Shown: positions 48,149 through 61,439, counted from the first letter of the stretch. The stretch is 64,000 bases of DNA from Blasia pusilla (GCA_050084515.1 CM114273.1:13950001-14014000), one strand, 5' to 3'. The notes: generated by a model from the letters alone, not told the origin. Program-made: numbers and translations.

Positions 48149-48609
48149 AAAGGAGTCACGGATTCACCTTGTCTGAACAGAATCTCGTGGCATTTTGGTG
48201 GAGTTTGCAGGATAGCCTTTTCTGATACAAAGAGGATAGAGCCTCTTTGAATACTAGGTAGGAGGTATGCCTTCATACAGAGACTTGCCGTTTCCTCTCC
48301 TCTGATTTTGAAAATGACACTCAGATCCTTTGAATCAACGGCCACAATTGCAAAACTCAATATTTATAATCAAGTCAATTTTGAAATTTGTCCATTCAAC
48401 ACTTTTTGGAGCACAGAATAATCATTATGGTGGTTGCTAAAACATTTTATTGAATTGTCTCTTGATTAGGATGTGGCTGTCTACGAATGGAATATTGTAA
48501 TCATTTGTCATCTGTTGCCATCTCCAATTATGGAACTATACCTTAAAAGCTAGGTAGCCCATCACCATAAACCATTGCCATGGCAGCAGCCAAATTCATA
48601 TTGTCCATC

Positions 48610-49850
48610 TGTGATACCCACAATTTTGTAATTATGGAGATTTATACCTTTTGATTCAAGGAATGGAGACTCTATGAAGTAAAACTTGTATATACATATA
48701 TACATGACTGTTTTAGATATTATTTTTGTGTATTGGAAGAATGAGTAGTATTGAAGTGGATCACGAAGCTCCTAGGACAAGGCAAAGAGGTGGATAATCA
48801 AGTACTTGCCTTGGAGGAGAGGGAAATGAGGTAACAAAGTCTAAAGATCAAGAGCGAAGCTTACCACAGACAACAAAGCATGATGAAGAAGAAGAGAAAG
48901 AAGTACTTCGCTCTTTAATGAAGCACAAAGAACGAAGCACTTGGAACAAGCGCGAAGAATGAAGCGCTTCGTCCTCAAAGGAAGAAGAAGAGGTTCAAAC
49001 TTCACAGCGAAGCTAAGACTGGTCGTGATTTCAAATGGCACACCGTTAGAATAGTTAGGCTAGCAAGAGGCGTGACTTTTTGGACCAGATAGGAAGTTAG
49101 GACAGTTACGCCCATCGGATTCATAGCGATCATAGGAAAAGATAAGAGAACCGTAGATCAAGGTAGTTACAAACTCTCAATAGGTACTAGATTCATAAGA
49201 GACGCTTCAGATCTTTGGAACTACTACTGCCTCAGAGGATATTTAAGAAGCATGAAAGTAGCTTTCAGCATTATTCTTTCACGAAATCCTTATGCTGTAG
49301 GAATGGCCCGAGCAAGGGAATAGTACCCTCTCAAGCTTGTATACACTTTGAAGCTTTCTCATTCTTGGAGTAGTAAAGAACTCATTTCTTCATTCTGATG
49401 TGCGATGCATATGTCTGAGAATTCTTATTGGGTCTGCAAAGTGAAGAGTGGATCAGGAGAGCATTTTCACCATTAGAATAATCAACAACAAGTTGTAAGA
49501 AATCTGTTCGACACAGAGTAGCCTGCCAAGACGGATTGAGTTCCGAAAGTAAGAGAAGCCATCTTCTTGTTGAGATCTCTGTGAGCTTATTTGGTGTTGA
49601 GTGAAGATCTATCTGAGCGTGAATTCAATTCCACTGGAGAGAATCGAGGAAAGAAATCTTGGTACTAATGGAGAGAATAATACAATGATAAGTGATTGAA
49701 TCCGAATTTTACACACTTAACTATAACTATTGCAAGATAAACGTCAACTTAAACTCTCTTTTCACATAATCGTGATCCTCTTGGGGATCGAACTCATTAA
49801 ATTACCTTAAAAATATCAATTCTTATACTTCTTGTACATTACATGTAGCA
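48610..49850 (+). repeat. LTR of a tRNA-Asp-primed Ty3-type element
   Basis: Ends TG...CA: TGTGATACCC at 48610 and TTACATGTAGCA at 49850. The 3' end lies 9 nt before the primer-binding site, which fixes that boundary. The 5' start is my best guess. A TATTTAAG promoter-like box is at 49239-49246. The middle is rich in GAAGAAGAAG and GAAGC blocks. No second LTR copy was seen in the window. Confidence 0.5.
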
Positions 49851-49859
49851 AAAAAATTT

Positions 49860-49879
49860 TGGCGCTGCTGCCGGGGATC
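49860..49879 (+). other. primer-binding site complementary to tRNA-Asp
   Basis: TGGCGCTGCTGCCGGGGATC differs at two positions from the complement of the plant tRNA-Asp(GUC) 3' end (TGGCGCCGTTGCCGGGGATC). Many plant Tat/Athila-type Ty3 elements prime with tRNA-Asp. It sits directly after the LTR end on the plus strand. Confidence 0.75.
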
Positions 49880-49906
49880 ATAAGATTTGTTGAAAAGGGA
49901 GAGGCT

Positions 49907-51960
49907 GATGGATAACCCCAGGCCGGGGGAAGAAGCCTCGTCGCCTAGGAGACCCAACCATCTAGTTCTCATCGAAGAGCATCTCTTATCTCTAGCTATC
50001 CCCCTTAGACAGTGGATGGAAGAAGATAGTAATCTTTTTTCTGCATTAGTATTAGAGAAGATAGAAAAGTTAATTAGTATTGTCAAAGAACCCGTCGCCG
50101 AACGGTGCTTCCCCCATGAACGTCAGTTGTACTTGGTAATGACCCGGTACTTGTGTTTATGGGAAGAAAGCTTGGCAGGTAGATTCAGTGCACATCCACA
50201 CACCCATAGGAATTAGGAAGATTCAACTTTCTCTCCATGGATCAATACCCTTTAGCAGTCTTGGGTGCGCAACCAGACTCACGAATCCTAGGAGGGACTC
50301 ATGGAGGCCTCCCGGCCATCCACTTGAGATCAACGAGTTGATCGACACAACAAGAAACAAGAAGATTATCCGTCTTGGAGACCGCCGGGTGTATCTCTCA
50401 ATCTTCATCCTCGAATGAAGCCGAAGAACAAGAAGAGGGACATGAGTGCCCTCCCCTGCACGTCTCCTGCCACTTCTCAGTCAGACGAGGAGTCAACTTG
50501 GAATCCCTTTGGGGACTCAAGGGATGAAGGGTTGGCTAGACCAACCAGATCTGAACCTCTACCTCCTCCTTCCTGAACATCAAGTCCGGGCCCTATCAGC
50601 CAAAGTTTCCCAATGGCCAATACTAGGAAGACACTGCTAAGATATCCCACATTTGCGAGAGGACGAAGTGATGACGTTGACAATTTTGTGCTCGAGTTTA
50701 CCCATGTAGCTAAGGCTAATGGGGAAGGCTTGGAGGAAGATATTCTACGAGTATTCCCGGGCATGCTAAAGAAGCGGGCAAGCTAGTGGTACGAAGGCCT
50801 GGGAGCGGAAGTCACTGAAACCTGGAAGAGGGTACTGGAGGCCTTTCTTCATGAGTTTCAGGACTTGGAGTTCGAGGACATGCCTCTGAAAAAGCTTCGT
50901 GATTTAAAAGGTAAAAAGAAGGAAACTCTTAGGGAATACACCCAAAGATTTCGAAGCCTAGTAAACAAACTGGAGCACACAACTACCTCCTAGTTGGTAG
51001 ATTGGTTTGTGTTGAGACTATCCAAGGAAATGGATTCGCCAGGGCCAACCAGATCCCCTGGAAGTGGTCATTGCATGAGCAGAGGCGTACGAAGCCTCCA
51101 AGAAGTCTCGCAAAACACAAAGACGGTGTCATCAACGGCGAGGCTCTTCGCACGCTAGTTCTTCCTCCGAGGACGAAGCGTCCTCTATGGACACCGAAGC
51201 CTCTACCGAGAACACCACGGTGTCTTTAGACTCCGAAGAAGAGCCAAAATCCAAGCGGAAGAGAAAAAGCACACGCCACCGCTCTCCCTAGCGTGGGCGG
51301 AAAACCAAGCCTGCAAAGCATGTCCCCCAGAAGTCTGTAAGTCCAATACAAGGGACGGCAAGGTAGGCAAGAAAGTTTGCCATTAAAGAGTTAAGTAAAC
51401 AAATGGCGGAGTTGAAGTACATCTGGTGGCCCAGAATGACCCCAGAAGAAGACTAGGTTTGATGAGGCCAAACGTATGGTGCAGTGCCTACGAAACCCAA
51501 GGGCATACTACCCAAGAGTGTCACCTTCAGAGAGATCTACGTTGGATCAAGGAAGACCCAACTATGGAAGAAGGGTGGTATGAAGCCGAACAATGGGAAC
51601 GTTGTTATGCAATTCAAGCCATGCCAACCCCTAATCCCGAACGAAGTTGGATCCAAGGAATGTGCCTCCGGAATACGGGGAACAGAGACCCTTGAGATAG
51701 ATTATGGGCTTTGCGGCCTTCACGCCACCAATAAAAAGGAATTGTTGTTACAATTGTGGGGCAGCCGACCATTTGGCCAATAATTGCCCAAATCCCAAGA
51801 TGCAAGTATGACTCAATCCTTTGTGCGGGAATTGCAAGAAGGGTAGGCACACTGTAGTGGAAGGCCTGGAGCCCAAGGTTGCGCGGTTGCTGGTCAAGTA
51901 CGTGTGTTTCCCTCATCATCCACTTTTCTTCTAATATTCCATAAAAATCCTCCTTAAAAA
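49907..51960 (+). pseudogene. gag of the tRNA-Asp-primed Ty3 element
   Basis: An N-terminal part begins MDNPRPGEEASSPRRPNHLV. The capsid domain is at about 50640-50995. Blocks are RGRSDDVDNFVLEFTHVAKA, WYEGL, WKRVLEAFLHEFQ and LREYTQRFRSLVNKL, the Retrotrans_gag pattern. A basic linker follows. Then come zinc knuckles: WCSAYETQGHTTQEC (second Cys changed to Tyr), a complete CYNCGAADHLANNC at 51746-51787, and CGNCKKGRHTV with the last Cys lost. Stops at several points (for example in KKRAS-stop-WYEG) show decay. Nothing of protease or polymerase follows before the AT-rich sequence at 51.96 kb, so the element is truncated. Confidence 0.7.
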
Positions 51961-53090
51961 AGCCACATATTTTTATTTAATATAGGAGAGTCCTTATTGG
52001 GTGTTACATACATATTTGAATGAATGAGAGAAACCTTACCACATCAACATTAATATACTATTATTACTAGACAACCCTTTTCTGATTTCCGAACACTTCT
52101 CCCCTCCCTTTTAGCGAGTATCTCTTATCCTCTTAGTCAATAAAAGTATTCTAAATTAATTTAAAAAATTAAAATTATAAGGTTATGATAAATAATTGAA
52201 AACTATGCATCACACTTAATTTTTTTTTTAAATCTCTTGTGTAATCTACATCTTTATTTTTCTTAGAAAAACCCTACCATATCAAGACTAGTTCTAATGA
52301 ATGCAAATGCTCACGTGAACCTATCGCATGAAACATTATGCTATAAACTATCTTATAATGGGCAACGCAACAAATACAATACGACAAGACAACAACAATG
52401 TTTGAAATTTTTTGTTTGAGTCATATTAGATGGATAAACATAGATGCGTAGAGAGAACAGATTTGAATGGAAGATTTTTTTATTATTAATTATTATTATT
52501 ATGGGTAATCCTAAGTGATATTAAGGTGGGATAATTATGAAAAATAATGGAAAAAAAGGTTGTGCCTTAATTAGTATTTGATGGGAAGGGAAAATGAGTT
52601 TAATCGGAGAAGAAGAGATGTTGTTTAAAATTTACGCCAAGGTCAAAATTGTTTTGGGATTTCATTTAAATTTTAATTGAAGAGTGGGAGTTACTTAGAA
52701 GAGTGGAGTGTTATTTTTCTTCGAAGATTTAAGAAAATAGAAAATAGAAATAAAATTTTGAAATAAAAACATAATGATTTTAAAAAATAATGATGTTAAT
52801 CCACATGTGATGTTTTGGAAAAATAAAATAAACTAGAATTAAAACTATTTCATAAATTTAAATTGAAAAAAGATAGTAAGTGAATATTATTTTGATGGGA
52901 AGAATAGACATTGTTATAGTGATACCAAACTCTGTTAAATAACTTCACGCTTCCAAAAAAATTGAAATGATTTAAGGGAGTTAGTTATTATTTTAGAGTG
53001 AAAAATATTTTTAAAATTATTTTAAAGAATGAAAATCATACTTTAAATTTGAAATTAAAAATATTTCTAAATTATGAGAAAAATAATTCG
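51961..53090. other. AT-rich intergenic stretch, no gene
   Basis: Strongly AT-rich with poly-A/T runs. It ends abruptly where the GC-richer island of the ODR4 gene begins. Confidence 0.55.
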
Positions 53091-54527
53091 TGCGGAAAAG
53101 CACGGGCGTATCCTCATATCCTCTCTTACTACGCTCCTGACGCAGTAAGCCGCCGGACTACGAGATGGCACTCGTGGGGAACACCGGCACGCGAAGAGTG
53201 TTTCTGTGCAGAGCGACGAAGAGATCCATGGGGGTTGAAAGCGGCCCGCCTGACGTTGCGCACTGTGGCCCCGGATAATTGTAACGAATGGTGTCTGCGC
53301 TTGGTCGATTTTTCTCGTGGGAGTGGAGTCGAGCCGCCAACGGAGCCGATCTGCCGCTGGCCGAATCGGTGCGGAGAGCACGAGAAACGGAGAGATTGGC
53401 GGGTAGGTCATGCAGTGTGTTTTTTGTTTTTGACTTTTTTTGTGTTCTTCTTTTTGAATGGCAGGTAATTTCGTGATGTTTTTGGTCAATTTGGCTGATC
53501 TTACGCCCGGATCAGATCCGTAGTAGCGCGTGTCCTCCATGCGCTACCGCTGAAGGCATTTCGTCTTCTCAATGACGGAGCATGAAGTTGTCAAAATTGG
53601 TTTAGTGGATTTGGATTGCTACGGATTCTATACGAATCGAATCGTGTCGGTGCTCTAGCCAGCAATGGATTTTTACCGCTCACAAAGAAAATGAGTATGT
53701 GGACTTCGGGTTGCGTGTCGTGCTTTGGTACAGAGTGACCTGATCGCAAGTTTCGATCTCCTGACGATCTTCGCTGCAGTTGAGCTCAATTACCTTAGCG
53801 CGAAAGTTTAGGTTGTTTCGCTCTTCTTTAAGTTGTACACACTGGCGCAAGGCAGTTCGCTCACCAATTCGCACCGCTGGTTGGTAAATAGTCAGGACCC
53901 TGATTCTGTCGAAATCATTCGGTCATGTGCTTCTGCACGTTCTCTTTGAGCTCCAATACTGCGGCGGGTCCGTCGCAACATCGATGCATCGAAGCACTTC
54001 AGTTTCACAGTTCTCTTCAGAGTCTATGATCGGAAGGCAGAATCAGTCTCAGAGCCGTCCTTCGCTCTTCTCAATCTGCATGAGCAGTGAGATAATTCTT
54101 CCAGGTGAAATTGAGTCGCGTGCTAACCGATTATCGTATTGTGCGGTCTAAGGCGATCCGAATGGGTCAGTAAGTCGTCACCCCGCCATATGCGCATCTC
54201 TCAGGAGAGTAAGGCTAAAAGGAGTGCCTCCTAGGTTGTCTGGTTTGCGAATGGCATCTCGATCAAGCCTCACTTAGGCACCCGAGAACGATTATACGTG
54301 AAGCCTGCGTAGCGCTAAGATAGGCCCTCTGGAGTTGCTACTGAAATCTCATCGATCTGACAGAGTCTGTTAGTCGTGCAGGTGTTGAGATCAAGTCTGA
54401 AGAATCTACGGGAGCCGTGCAGTAAACCGTGACTGCCATCTGACGCTCGCACATCCCATAGGGAGAGAAAGTACGGCACAGGGAATCGACTTTTCGAACT
54501 TGGAACTTTGAACTGAATCAAGAAGAC
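53091..54527 (+). promoter_or_regulatory. upstream region of the ODR4-like gene
   Basis: The composition change at 53.09 kb marks the start of the gene island. Frames of about 155 codons on both strands at 53.0-53.54 kb overlap each other and have no motifs, so I read them as chance. A clear TATA box was not seen. The last 100 bp before the ATG would be the 5' untranslated part. Confidence 0.35.
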
Positions 54528-57500
54528 ATGGGGCGAACCGTAGTGGGAGATGAGAACCAGTTAGATGTTCAGGTCGATTCAATATTTCGGTCGGGGTCCT
54601 CTGTGCAGGTCAGTTAGTCCAACATACTTCTAATTTTTGGTTTGTGATGTGAATGGTGAGCGTCTTTGCTTCTTGAGTGGGATTAGATTGTGATATTTGA
54701 GCCAGCTGCCGTTGTTTGTGGAGCAGATTGGGCTTCTGGTGGGCAAGTTTGGGAGTGGTGGGTCTCGAGACCTGGTCTTTGGTCTAGTTCCAAGCCCCCC
54801 AAAAGATGGAGAGGAAGCTGCCACAGTTGGTCCTAGTGGTCAGAAGAATGTGAGTTTGCAAAAGGGAACCAGGGGAAAATCCAGCACAGATGCAGTTCCT
54901 CTGCAGATCAGTGTCGATTGGGTGGCAGAGCATGCACGGCAGGTAATTGTTGCCAGTTGTTGCCTCAAATGTGGACCTTTATTATTGTCAATTGCATGCA
55001 GACCATAGTAGATGATGAATGGTAATGTTGTTATCTACTGCCTAGAACCCTAGACATGCAAAATTGCAATATTGGATATTACCTGAATGGCTGGTGAGGC
55101 AACTGTGTCATTTTTCAATGATCGTGTAAGGCTTGCAGGTGTCACGGATGCTCTTGGGAGGAATGAGTGTCGTGGGTATTTATGTCTTCTCAAGTGAAGG
55201 ATCGTTCAAAAGTTCTCTGGCAACCATTTGGCAGGTCGGTCGCTTTCCTTAAGGCTAATCAAATGCCACATTGCTGATTTGTCTCTCGACTAATACTAGT
55301 GATGATGAGAATGGAAGTTACATAGAAGAGTTTGAGTCCTTCGAGCTTGGGATTTAGAACTTCATCTATTCACTGTGGCTTTGATACTGAGCAAATGGAT
55401 GTGGTTACAATTCTAAAACTGGTGCTTTTGGGCAGGCAGTGATGGCAGTGGCAGCAGTGGCACCTTCACTTCCTGCTCCAGGAGATGAGCCAGAGTACCT
55501 AATGCTTCACATCTCCTCTAGCCCACGGAGGTGTGTTATAGTTTCATCTTTGCGATTGTGATTATATGTGATGTCAAAGTTAGCATCTGCTTAGTGAATG
55601 ATATTTGACCTACTTGAGTGCCAGCTTTTACTTGAGGCTGGTCAATTTGCAACCATAAAAAGCTCTGAGCCTTTTTAAATGTAGTGTGCTTGATTCAATA
55701 TTATTTTCCATTTTTTTAGGATGATGATGCATCGTTTCTGCTGTTCCCCATTCACCCCTTACTCCATATCGATCCATGGTGTCTTCTGTTTGTTTGACTT
55801 TTCCGACTCTACGTTTTCCTTGATGGATTTTCTAATTCAAGAATTCCTTTTCCTTTAGTCTGTAAAATACATCTTACAATTGAAAGAGCTATTGCGTATG
55901 GGGGTGTCTTCCCATGGTTAGTCTCTAAATCACAAGCCCCCAGCAATTGTGTCATTTTTTTTCTACCCAGAACTATTATCTTAACACATACTAGTGTCTG
56001 ATGATAACAGGCTGTATTGCCGAAGTTGCCCAAAGACTTCAAACTTCTCAACAACTTCACTGCGTCCATGCGACTGGATGCTCAGGAAGTTGTCGACCAA
56101 TCTACAGGAGTTTTCTTGTACATATACTATTGACATCAGGTACGTTTCACAGATGTTTCCTCATGTGGGTTTAAGGGATGTCTGGCCCCAGATGACGTAG
56201 CATCTTCTTTTTCTTTTTTCTTCAACTGTGTCCTGCACATTCTATGTAACGCAGGGAAGGAATGCTGTCTTGGGGTGCTTCTGTGATGTGAAGAAGCAAG
56301 ATTAAGCTGGGAATGGGACTGTTCTTGCTTTCTTCACAGGTTACAGCAAGACATTAGGCAGAGGAAGAATAATGATTCCATGGGTCCAGTTTAGAATGAT
56401 TTCACTCTGCTTTTGGACTTATCATGCACGTTTATGCTTTCTTGTGGCTCCTGGGTAGATTTCCAGTGTTCATCGAGGGTCCATACGGGAATGTGGAAGG
56501 TCTGAGGAAAGGTGTGCACTTCGCAATTGCAGTGGAGGCAGCACGCCTGCAGACTGCTCAAGCTATTGTTGATGGTTGCCTGGTGAGAATGACACTGCTA
56601 ATTTCCTTACGAAGAGATGGGATTTCACAGAAACCACAACAAAATCTGTGACTCAATGCAGATATTTGGAAAATTTCAGAATTATTTTTACTTTTGATAC
56701 ACTTCCCAATCAAATTTCAAGATACACTCTTTGTTCAATTAAAATTGCCTGAATCTTGCAGGTGGAACCTGATCAAGTGTTAGGTTCTGGGAACACTCTG
56801 CACGAGGTGGAGTTGCTTCTACCTTTAAGTGGGGATTCATATGCACAACGTAGGTACATCTCACTTCTTGATGTTGACTCCTTTCCTAAGTTTTCTCTCT
56901 TTTTGGGCGGATGCGTGATGCATTTGCAAGTCCTTATGGTTTTTGAAATACTTGAAATAAATGTATGTTGCAGCTCTACAAAATTGTGTCAAAGTAGCAG
57001 GATATGCGCTGTTTAGAGGGGAGATCCATGCTCGTGCATATGCTGTTGTTCGGGATCCGTTGTCTCGTGCTGTTGCTGATCTGAAGGTAAGATATGGGAA
57101 TCTTGACTGATTCTGGAATCACTCTCCTGGTATGAGTTGCCTGATGGCTGTGTTTTTGTACATGCCATTCCTCAAGAGCGCAGGTTGATGTGACTCTCTA
57201 CAGAAATGCAAATTGTTTTCAGTAAATTTAACCATAACAAACAAATTTGGGTTCTGAATTGGAGAGTGACCAACATTTTGCCGCTCCAAATGCACCTTAA
57301 GCATGATATATCTCTGAGGCATCCAGTAATTTTAACAGTTTATTCTTTGTGCAGAGAGATATTATAGCCAGCTTGAGAGCAAGGCTTGAGCTGCTTATTG
57401 ATGAAGGTGAAGAAAAAAATGGTGTCCACAAAGTCTCAGGAGAGGATGAAAATGTGGATGGTCTGAAATACTCGTCATCCTACGATGCAGCACTCGTTGG

Positions 57501-58207
57501 TGATCTCAGGCATGCTCCAAATCATTTGGGACTCTCTATCATGGTCTTCTGCATTGAGTATCCGTCTGCCTAACATTGTTTCTGGGGTCCTACCATGTTT
57601 TTTAGTAGCTAGCCTCTCACATGTAAATTGATGTTTGCGTCCTTGGCAGTATGGATGACGCTGAGCATAGTTTTGCAATGCCACGAAGGGTTTTCGCTCC
57701 TTGGCTGGATGGAGCTAGTATTTGTGACTATATGCTATCTGATGAAACATTGGAGGTAAAGTTGGTTCGTACACTTGGATCCTTGAGAGTTTGTTCTCAT
57801 TACAATAAGATCAAGCACTCTATCCACCCTTTCATGATTAGCTGTAGATTGATTGGAGTGTCTGTACACAGTCCTCATTATGACTTTGAATTCACAACTG
57901 AAACAGGTGATGTCCAATTTCCATTCCTGTGCAGGATGTGCAAGAGCGGATCATGGATCTGTTCGGTGTAGAGGAAGTGACACAGTCAGAGGTCATTGAA
58001 CCAGAAAACATGGGCTGCCTTCCAGTTGATGTTGCGACTGTAGTGACCAAAAGTACAGACACAAATACAAAGTTATCAACTGCAGTTGTGTCAAAGAAGG
58101 GTTCACTGACTTCTATCTATTCCTTGGGATTTGCTGGAGCAGTGCTGGCAGTACTGATAGCTCTGCTTTTGTCTATCATGTGGATGCGCTTGAAGGATCC
58201 TTTGTGA
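54528..58207 (+). CDS. ODR4: ODR4-like membrane protein, 12 exons
   Basis: Proposed exons: 54528-54608, 54727-54942, 55139-55234, 55436-55530, 56011-56139, 56340-56383, 56467-56582, 56762-56849, 56974-57086, 57355-57509, 57650-57755, 57935-58207. These keep one frame of 503 residues. The start MGRTVVGDENQ, GLLVGKFGSGGSRDLVFGLV, then VSRMLLGGMSVVGIYVFSS, LRPCDW, MPRRVFAPWLDGASICDY and the C-terminal membrane helix FAGAVLAVLIALLLSIMW match the order of plant ODR4-like proteins (usually about 450-520 residues). ODR4 sits in the ER membrane by its tail; in animals it binds and recruits UFSP2, the UFM1-removing protease. Two junctions are uncertain. Exon 6 needs a weak GT donor (56384). Exon 10 ends either at a GC donor (57510) or at a poor GT (57564, adding 18 residues). 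All other introns have GT-AG ends. Confidence 0.85.
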
Positions 58208-60222
58208 TCTCCCGCAGATGGTTCCAGAATGTATTGAACACGCAACGTGTTCTTGTGAGTAAAGTTCACTCTTCCTTCATCCACGATCATGTTTTGAGAA
58301 ATTCTTGGAGAGTTTGGAAAGAATGCTTGTAGTCTATTAACTATGGCCTCATGGTAGCACACCTCATTAGGCATGCTATACACTTTGCTTCTTACTGGGT
58401 GCTCTGAGTTTGTCCATGTTTAGAGAGCAGAAGATCGTGACTGCCTGGGTTTTAGCAAGAAAAGCTAGTAATCCTGGCTCTGACATGCCTTCTTGGTCGA
58501 AGCGAAGGTCCTTAGGACTGGCAGGAGTGAAGTTTTCATGACTCTCTCCTAATTTCAAAGATCAAGAGAGTGTATCTTACCAGAAATAGACTTGACTGGG
58601 AATTCAAGGAGTTCTATTATACTGTTATCTGGACTGCACCCCCTCTGCAAAGGATTAGAAATTTAGTGGGGCGAAGTGTTTCTGCCATGAAATCGAAGCA
58701 AAGTCTGCAAAAGACTTCCCATGTTTCCTATTGTAAGGTTCTGTAGTTTAGTTGTAATATAATATAGTTTCTAATTGCAAGGTCCAATATTGCTTTTGCA
58801 AGGCTTGGACGCGAATATGGAGTTGCCAAGCTCAATCTGTTGACGGAAATGGCTCTGGTATTCTGTCTCTCTGGTATTGTATCCAAAGGTCTCCCACACA
58901 AAATTCCCACAACCACGAGATTGAACTGACCACAGTCCAGAGTTTTGAATTATGTTATGGGAAAAATCGACATTAATCACCAACTAAGCCTTACAATATG
59001 AAAACATGGGGACATCAAACTTTCCGCGAGTGCTTGAGTGTAACTTGAAAGAAATTTGCAAGAAAGATGCTTGCAGGGCTTTATTACCTATGGTCTGCAG
59101 GAACATACAAAGAGAAGTCAAAAGCATGGAGTCTGTTTCCTCTTCGGAAAATGTGGAAATAAGAAGCTAGGAGAACCATCCGGAGAGCAAAACTGGGCCT
59201 TCCCTAAGGTTGTCCACTTCTAAGACCATACCCATCCATGGGGGAATCTCGTAACATCTAACCTCATAAAATAGTGATATTTGTGATATTAAAGCGGACA
59301 TGGGCTCAAGTGGCGATGTTCTCAACAACTTGAAACTCGAGCAAATCGTGAATCCCATGTATAGGCTTGGGTGCACTACAAAGTAGTGGAGATTTGAAAT
59401 CTACAACTTTTGAAAATTTGGTAGTCCATATTCAAAAGCGACATCAAGATAACTTTTCATGCCACTAACATGATGAAGTTGATAATAAAAAAACCAAAAG
59501 GTTTTTTTGACATCTAATGCATGTAAACTTAAATGCTAAATAGCTTGGATGTTGAAAATGGGCCTAGATGAGAAACTTTTGTAGTTAGTTGACAAAATTG
59601 CCCATTGGGACACAATTATAACTAAGCCACTCATTAAGCGATTTGAATTTTACTACTCAAAAAATGGAGAGTGGAGGAAGCATAGGAATGGGCGAATGAC
59701 AATCTGGAAGGTTGGCCCCATAAGAAAGCCATTATTTCATAGTTGTTTGGTGAAAGCTTAATTGCATGTTGTTAGGGCTTAATTGAGCCAACAACGGCTG
59801 TGGTGGTAGAAGTGAGAGATAGACTCTTAGTCTTGAAGTGGATATGAGGCAAATTGGTCATGTTGGGATCCTAGGCAACTTCAATAAGCCATTGATGGAT
59901 ACTTTGATCGCGTACTTACACACTTTAACATGTCCATTAAGTTTGGGCCCTAAATCTCTTCAACCGACCTTATTGGATAGTAGTTGTCCCACTTCACCTT
60001 TGCGGAGGCTTCCCTCATATGCCTCCGTCCATTTCTTCCTAATGTCTTGGGCCATACCTTTGTCGACCACTAAATATATGACAACAAGAGACAATTCTGA
60101 AGGCAATACTTAAGGAAGGTTAACATTCCTTTACGGCAAATCCTTGAATAAAAGGCACCTTAGAATCCTAAACTAACATTCGAGACCCTGCGTTGAAAAG
60201 GTTTTTAGTCTCTCCATACCCA
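58208..60222. other. 3' flank of the ODR4-like gene and intergenic DNA
   Basis: The first 350 bp are probably 3' untranslated sequence. Beyond 58.6 kb composition falls to the AT-rich background. No coding sequence recognised. The Ty3 relic starts at 60.22 kb. Confidence 0.45.
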
Positions 60223-60383
60223 TGTCATGAGCGTACATATCGCTACACAAGATACATGGTTATCACATATTCACAAATATACACTAACATAACACCAATA
60301 TAAAACAAATCACAAACATATCACATCAATATGTAAAACATTACAAAAAGAGGCTACATAATCTTCCCCTATTTAGTGGTTGG
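60223..60383 (-). repeat. 3' terminal segment of the methyltransferase-bearing Ty3 copy (LTR part)
   Basis: The low-coordinate end TGTCATGAGCGTACATATCG aligns with the equivalent end of the solo LTR (TGTTGTGCGCATACATATCG at 11299). On the minus strand a purine tract (AGGGGAAG, about 60372-60379) precedes it, as at 9358 and 27144. The segment is short (about 160 bp), so the LTR is incomplete or of a short type. Confidence 0.45.
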
Positions 60384-60660
60384 GACCCTCCAACCCTAGA
60401 TAGTTGACCGCAACGTCGAAAGTAACATGCACCTTTTCAATGCTAGGATTAGGAGGTTGGGTGCTCGCTTGCCTTGTTGTTAGTCTCCCCTCTACAATCC
60501 ATGTCACTATCAAATTGAATGAACATTGACTATCCACGACATAACCATCATCCCCACGGTAGCGTTAAACATATCATGTACCACCAACACACATTAAAAT
60601 TATAGGCACACTTCCACATGGGTCGTATATCTCCAACCATTGAACATCAACTACAATATG
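60384..60660 (-). pseudogene. PHD-finger remnant and conserved C-terminal tail
   Basis: On the minus strand, WWYMICLTLPW and WWLC (about 60595-60538) line up with WHMMCLT...W-x-C-P of the intact-looking fingers; at nucleotide level the match to 26905-26935 is clear. A little further, in another frame, SIEKVHVTFDV and YLGLEGPNH (about 60455-60390) match EKVH and LELEGP of the other two tails. This shows that the methyltransferase-bearing copy belongs to the PHD family. The upstream Cys pairs of the finger are lost. Confidence 0.5.
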
Positions 60661-61049
60661 AAGATGACTCCAATACCAATGTCTCATCTCCCTCCATACT
60701 AATCAATCATAATACTCGTATAGTTGGTGGAAATACCACTACCACGTATGTATCAATATCCTACCCATTTTAAACTTCTACACAAAAAGGGCATCCATAT
60801 AAATGGCCCTACAACACCCCTATCAGACCTCTCCATGAAGGCTTCACACTAGGCATGGTGGATATACCGTTCCACACTACATAACCCACGTGGGCCCATC
60901 GTTGGCCCTCGGTCCAGCCATGGCATGGAGCCAGTTGCAAACACGGTCCTCACCAACTAACACAAAATTTACTACTAGCTGGTCCTCCCAAAGTTCACCA
61001 CCCTCACTCACCATAGAAGAGTAGGTTGCAATAGTGACCGCTACAACCT

Positions 61050-61335
61050 CCCAACACACCACTATTATTGCCAATCACATGAACTAGCAAACGATTGACA
61101 TGACCATTACTTGACTCTTGATCCGAATGATAGGAGGCCCACTCCTCCCTATTAGTCCAAAATAAACCCATAGGATATAACATAACACTACCAACCAACA
61201 TATCATATGACTCATCATTGGTCATCAACATCTAGTCCTCACCATCAAACTCTAGAATCAAGGTATACACGCTCTAATCGATGCACCACACTAACACGAC
61301 CAACCAAACAAAACACACCCTTGGTGTTATCCAAC
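61050..61335 (-). pseudogene. second copy of a repeated module after the methyltransferase
   Basis: Minus frame with VMLYPMGLFWTNREEWASYH and GHVNRLLVHVIGN. The same pattern occurs before the methyltransferase at 62.16-62.3 kb (VVLYPMG, EESASY, GHLSSLPVRFIGG). Function unknown. It could be the C-terminal part of the methyltransferase (motifs IX-X) or a separate module that was duplicated. Confidence 0.45.
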
Positions 61336-61439
61336 ATAAAGACATCAAGGGTAGTCATCAAACTCTCAAATCCTCATCATGTGGGAAACTCGTTTATCTA
61401 AGTTGTTGATACCTACCACATACATGTCATTAGACTCCA

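Noticed and set aside
49780-49800. GGGGATCGAAC as a tRNA T-loop/tRNA gene
   Set aside because: No acceptor stem, D-loop or anticodon arm around it; it lies inside the LTR.
53000-53540. Opposed frames of about 155 codons before the ODR4-like gene
   Set aside because: They overlap each other on both strands, have no motif, and sit where a promoter and leader are expected.
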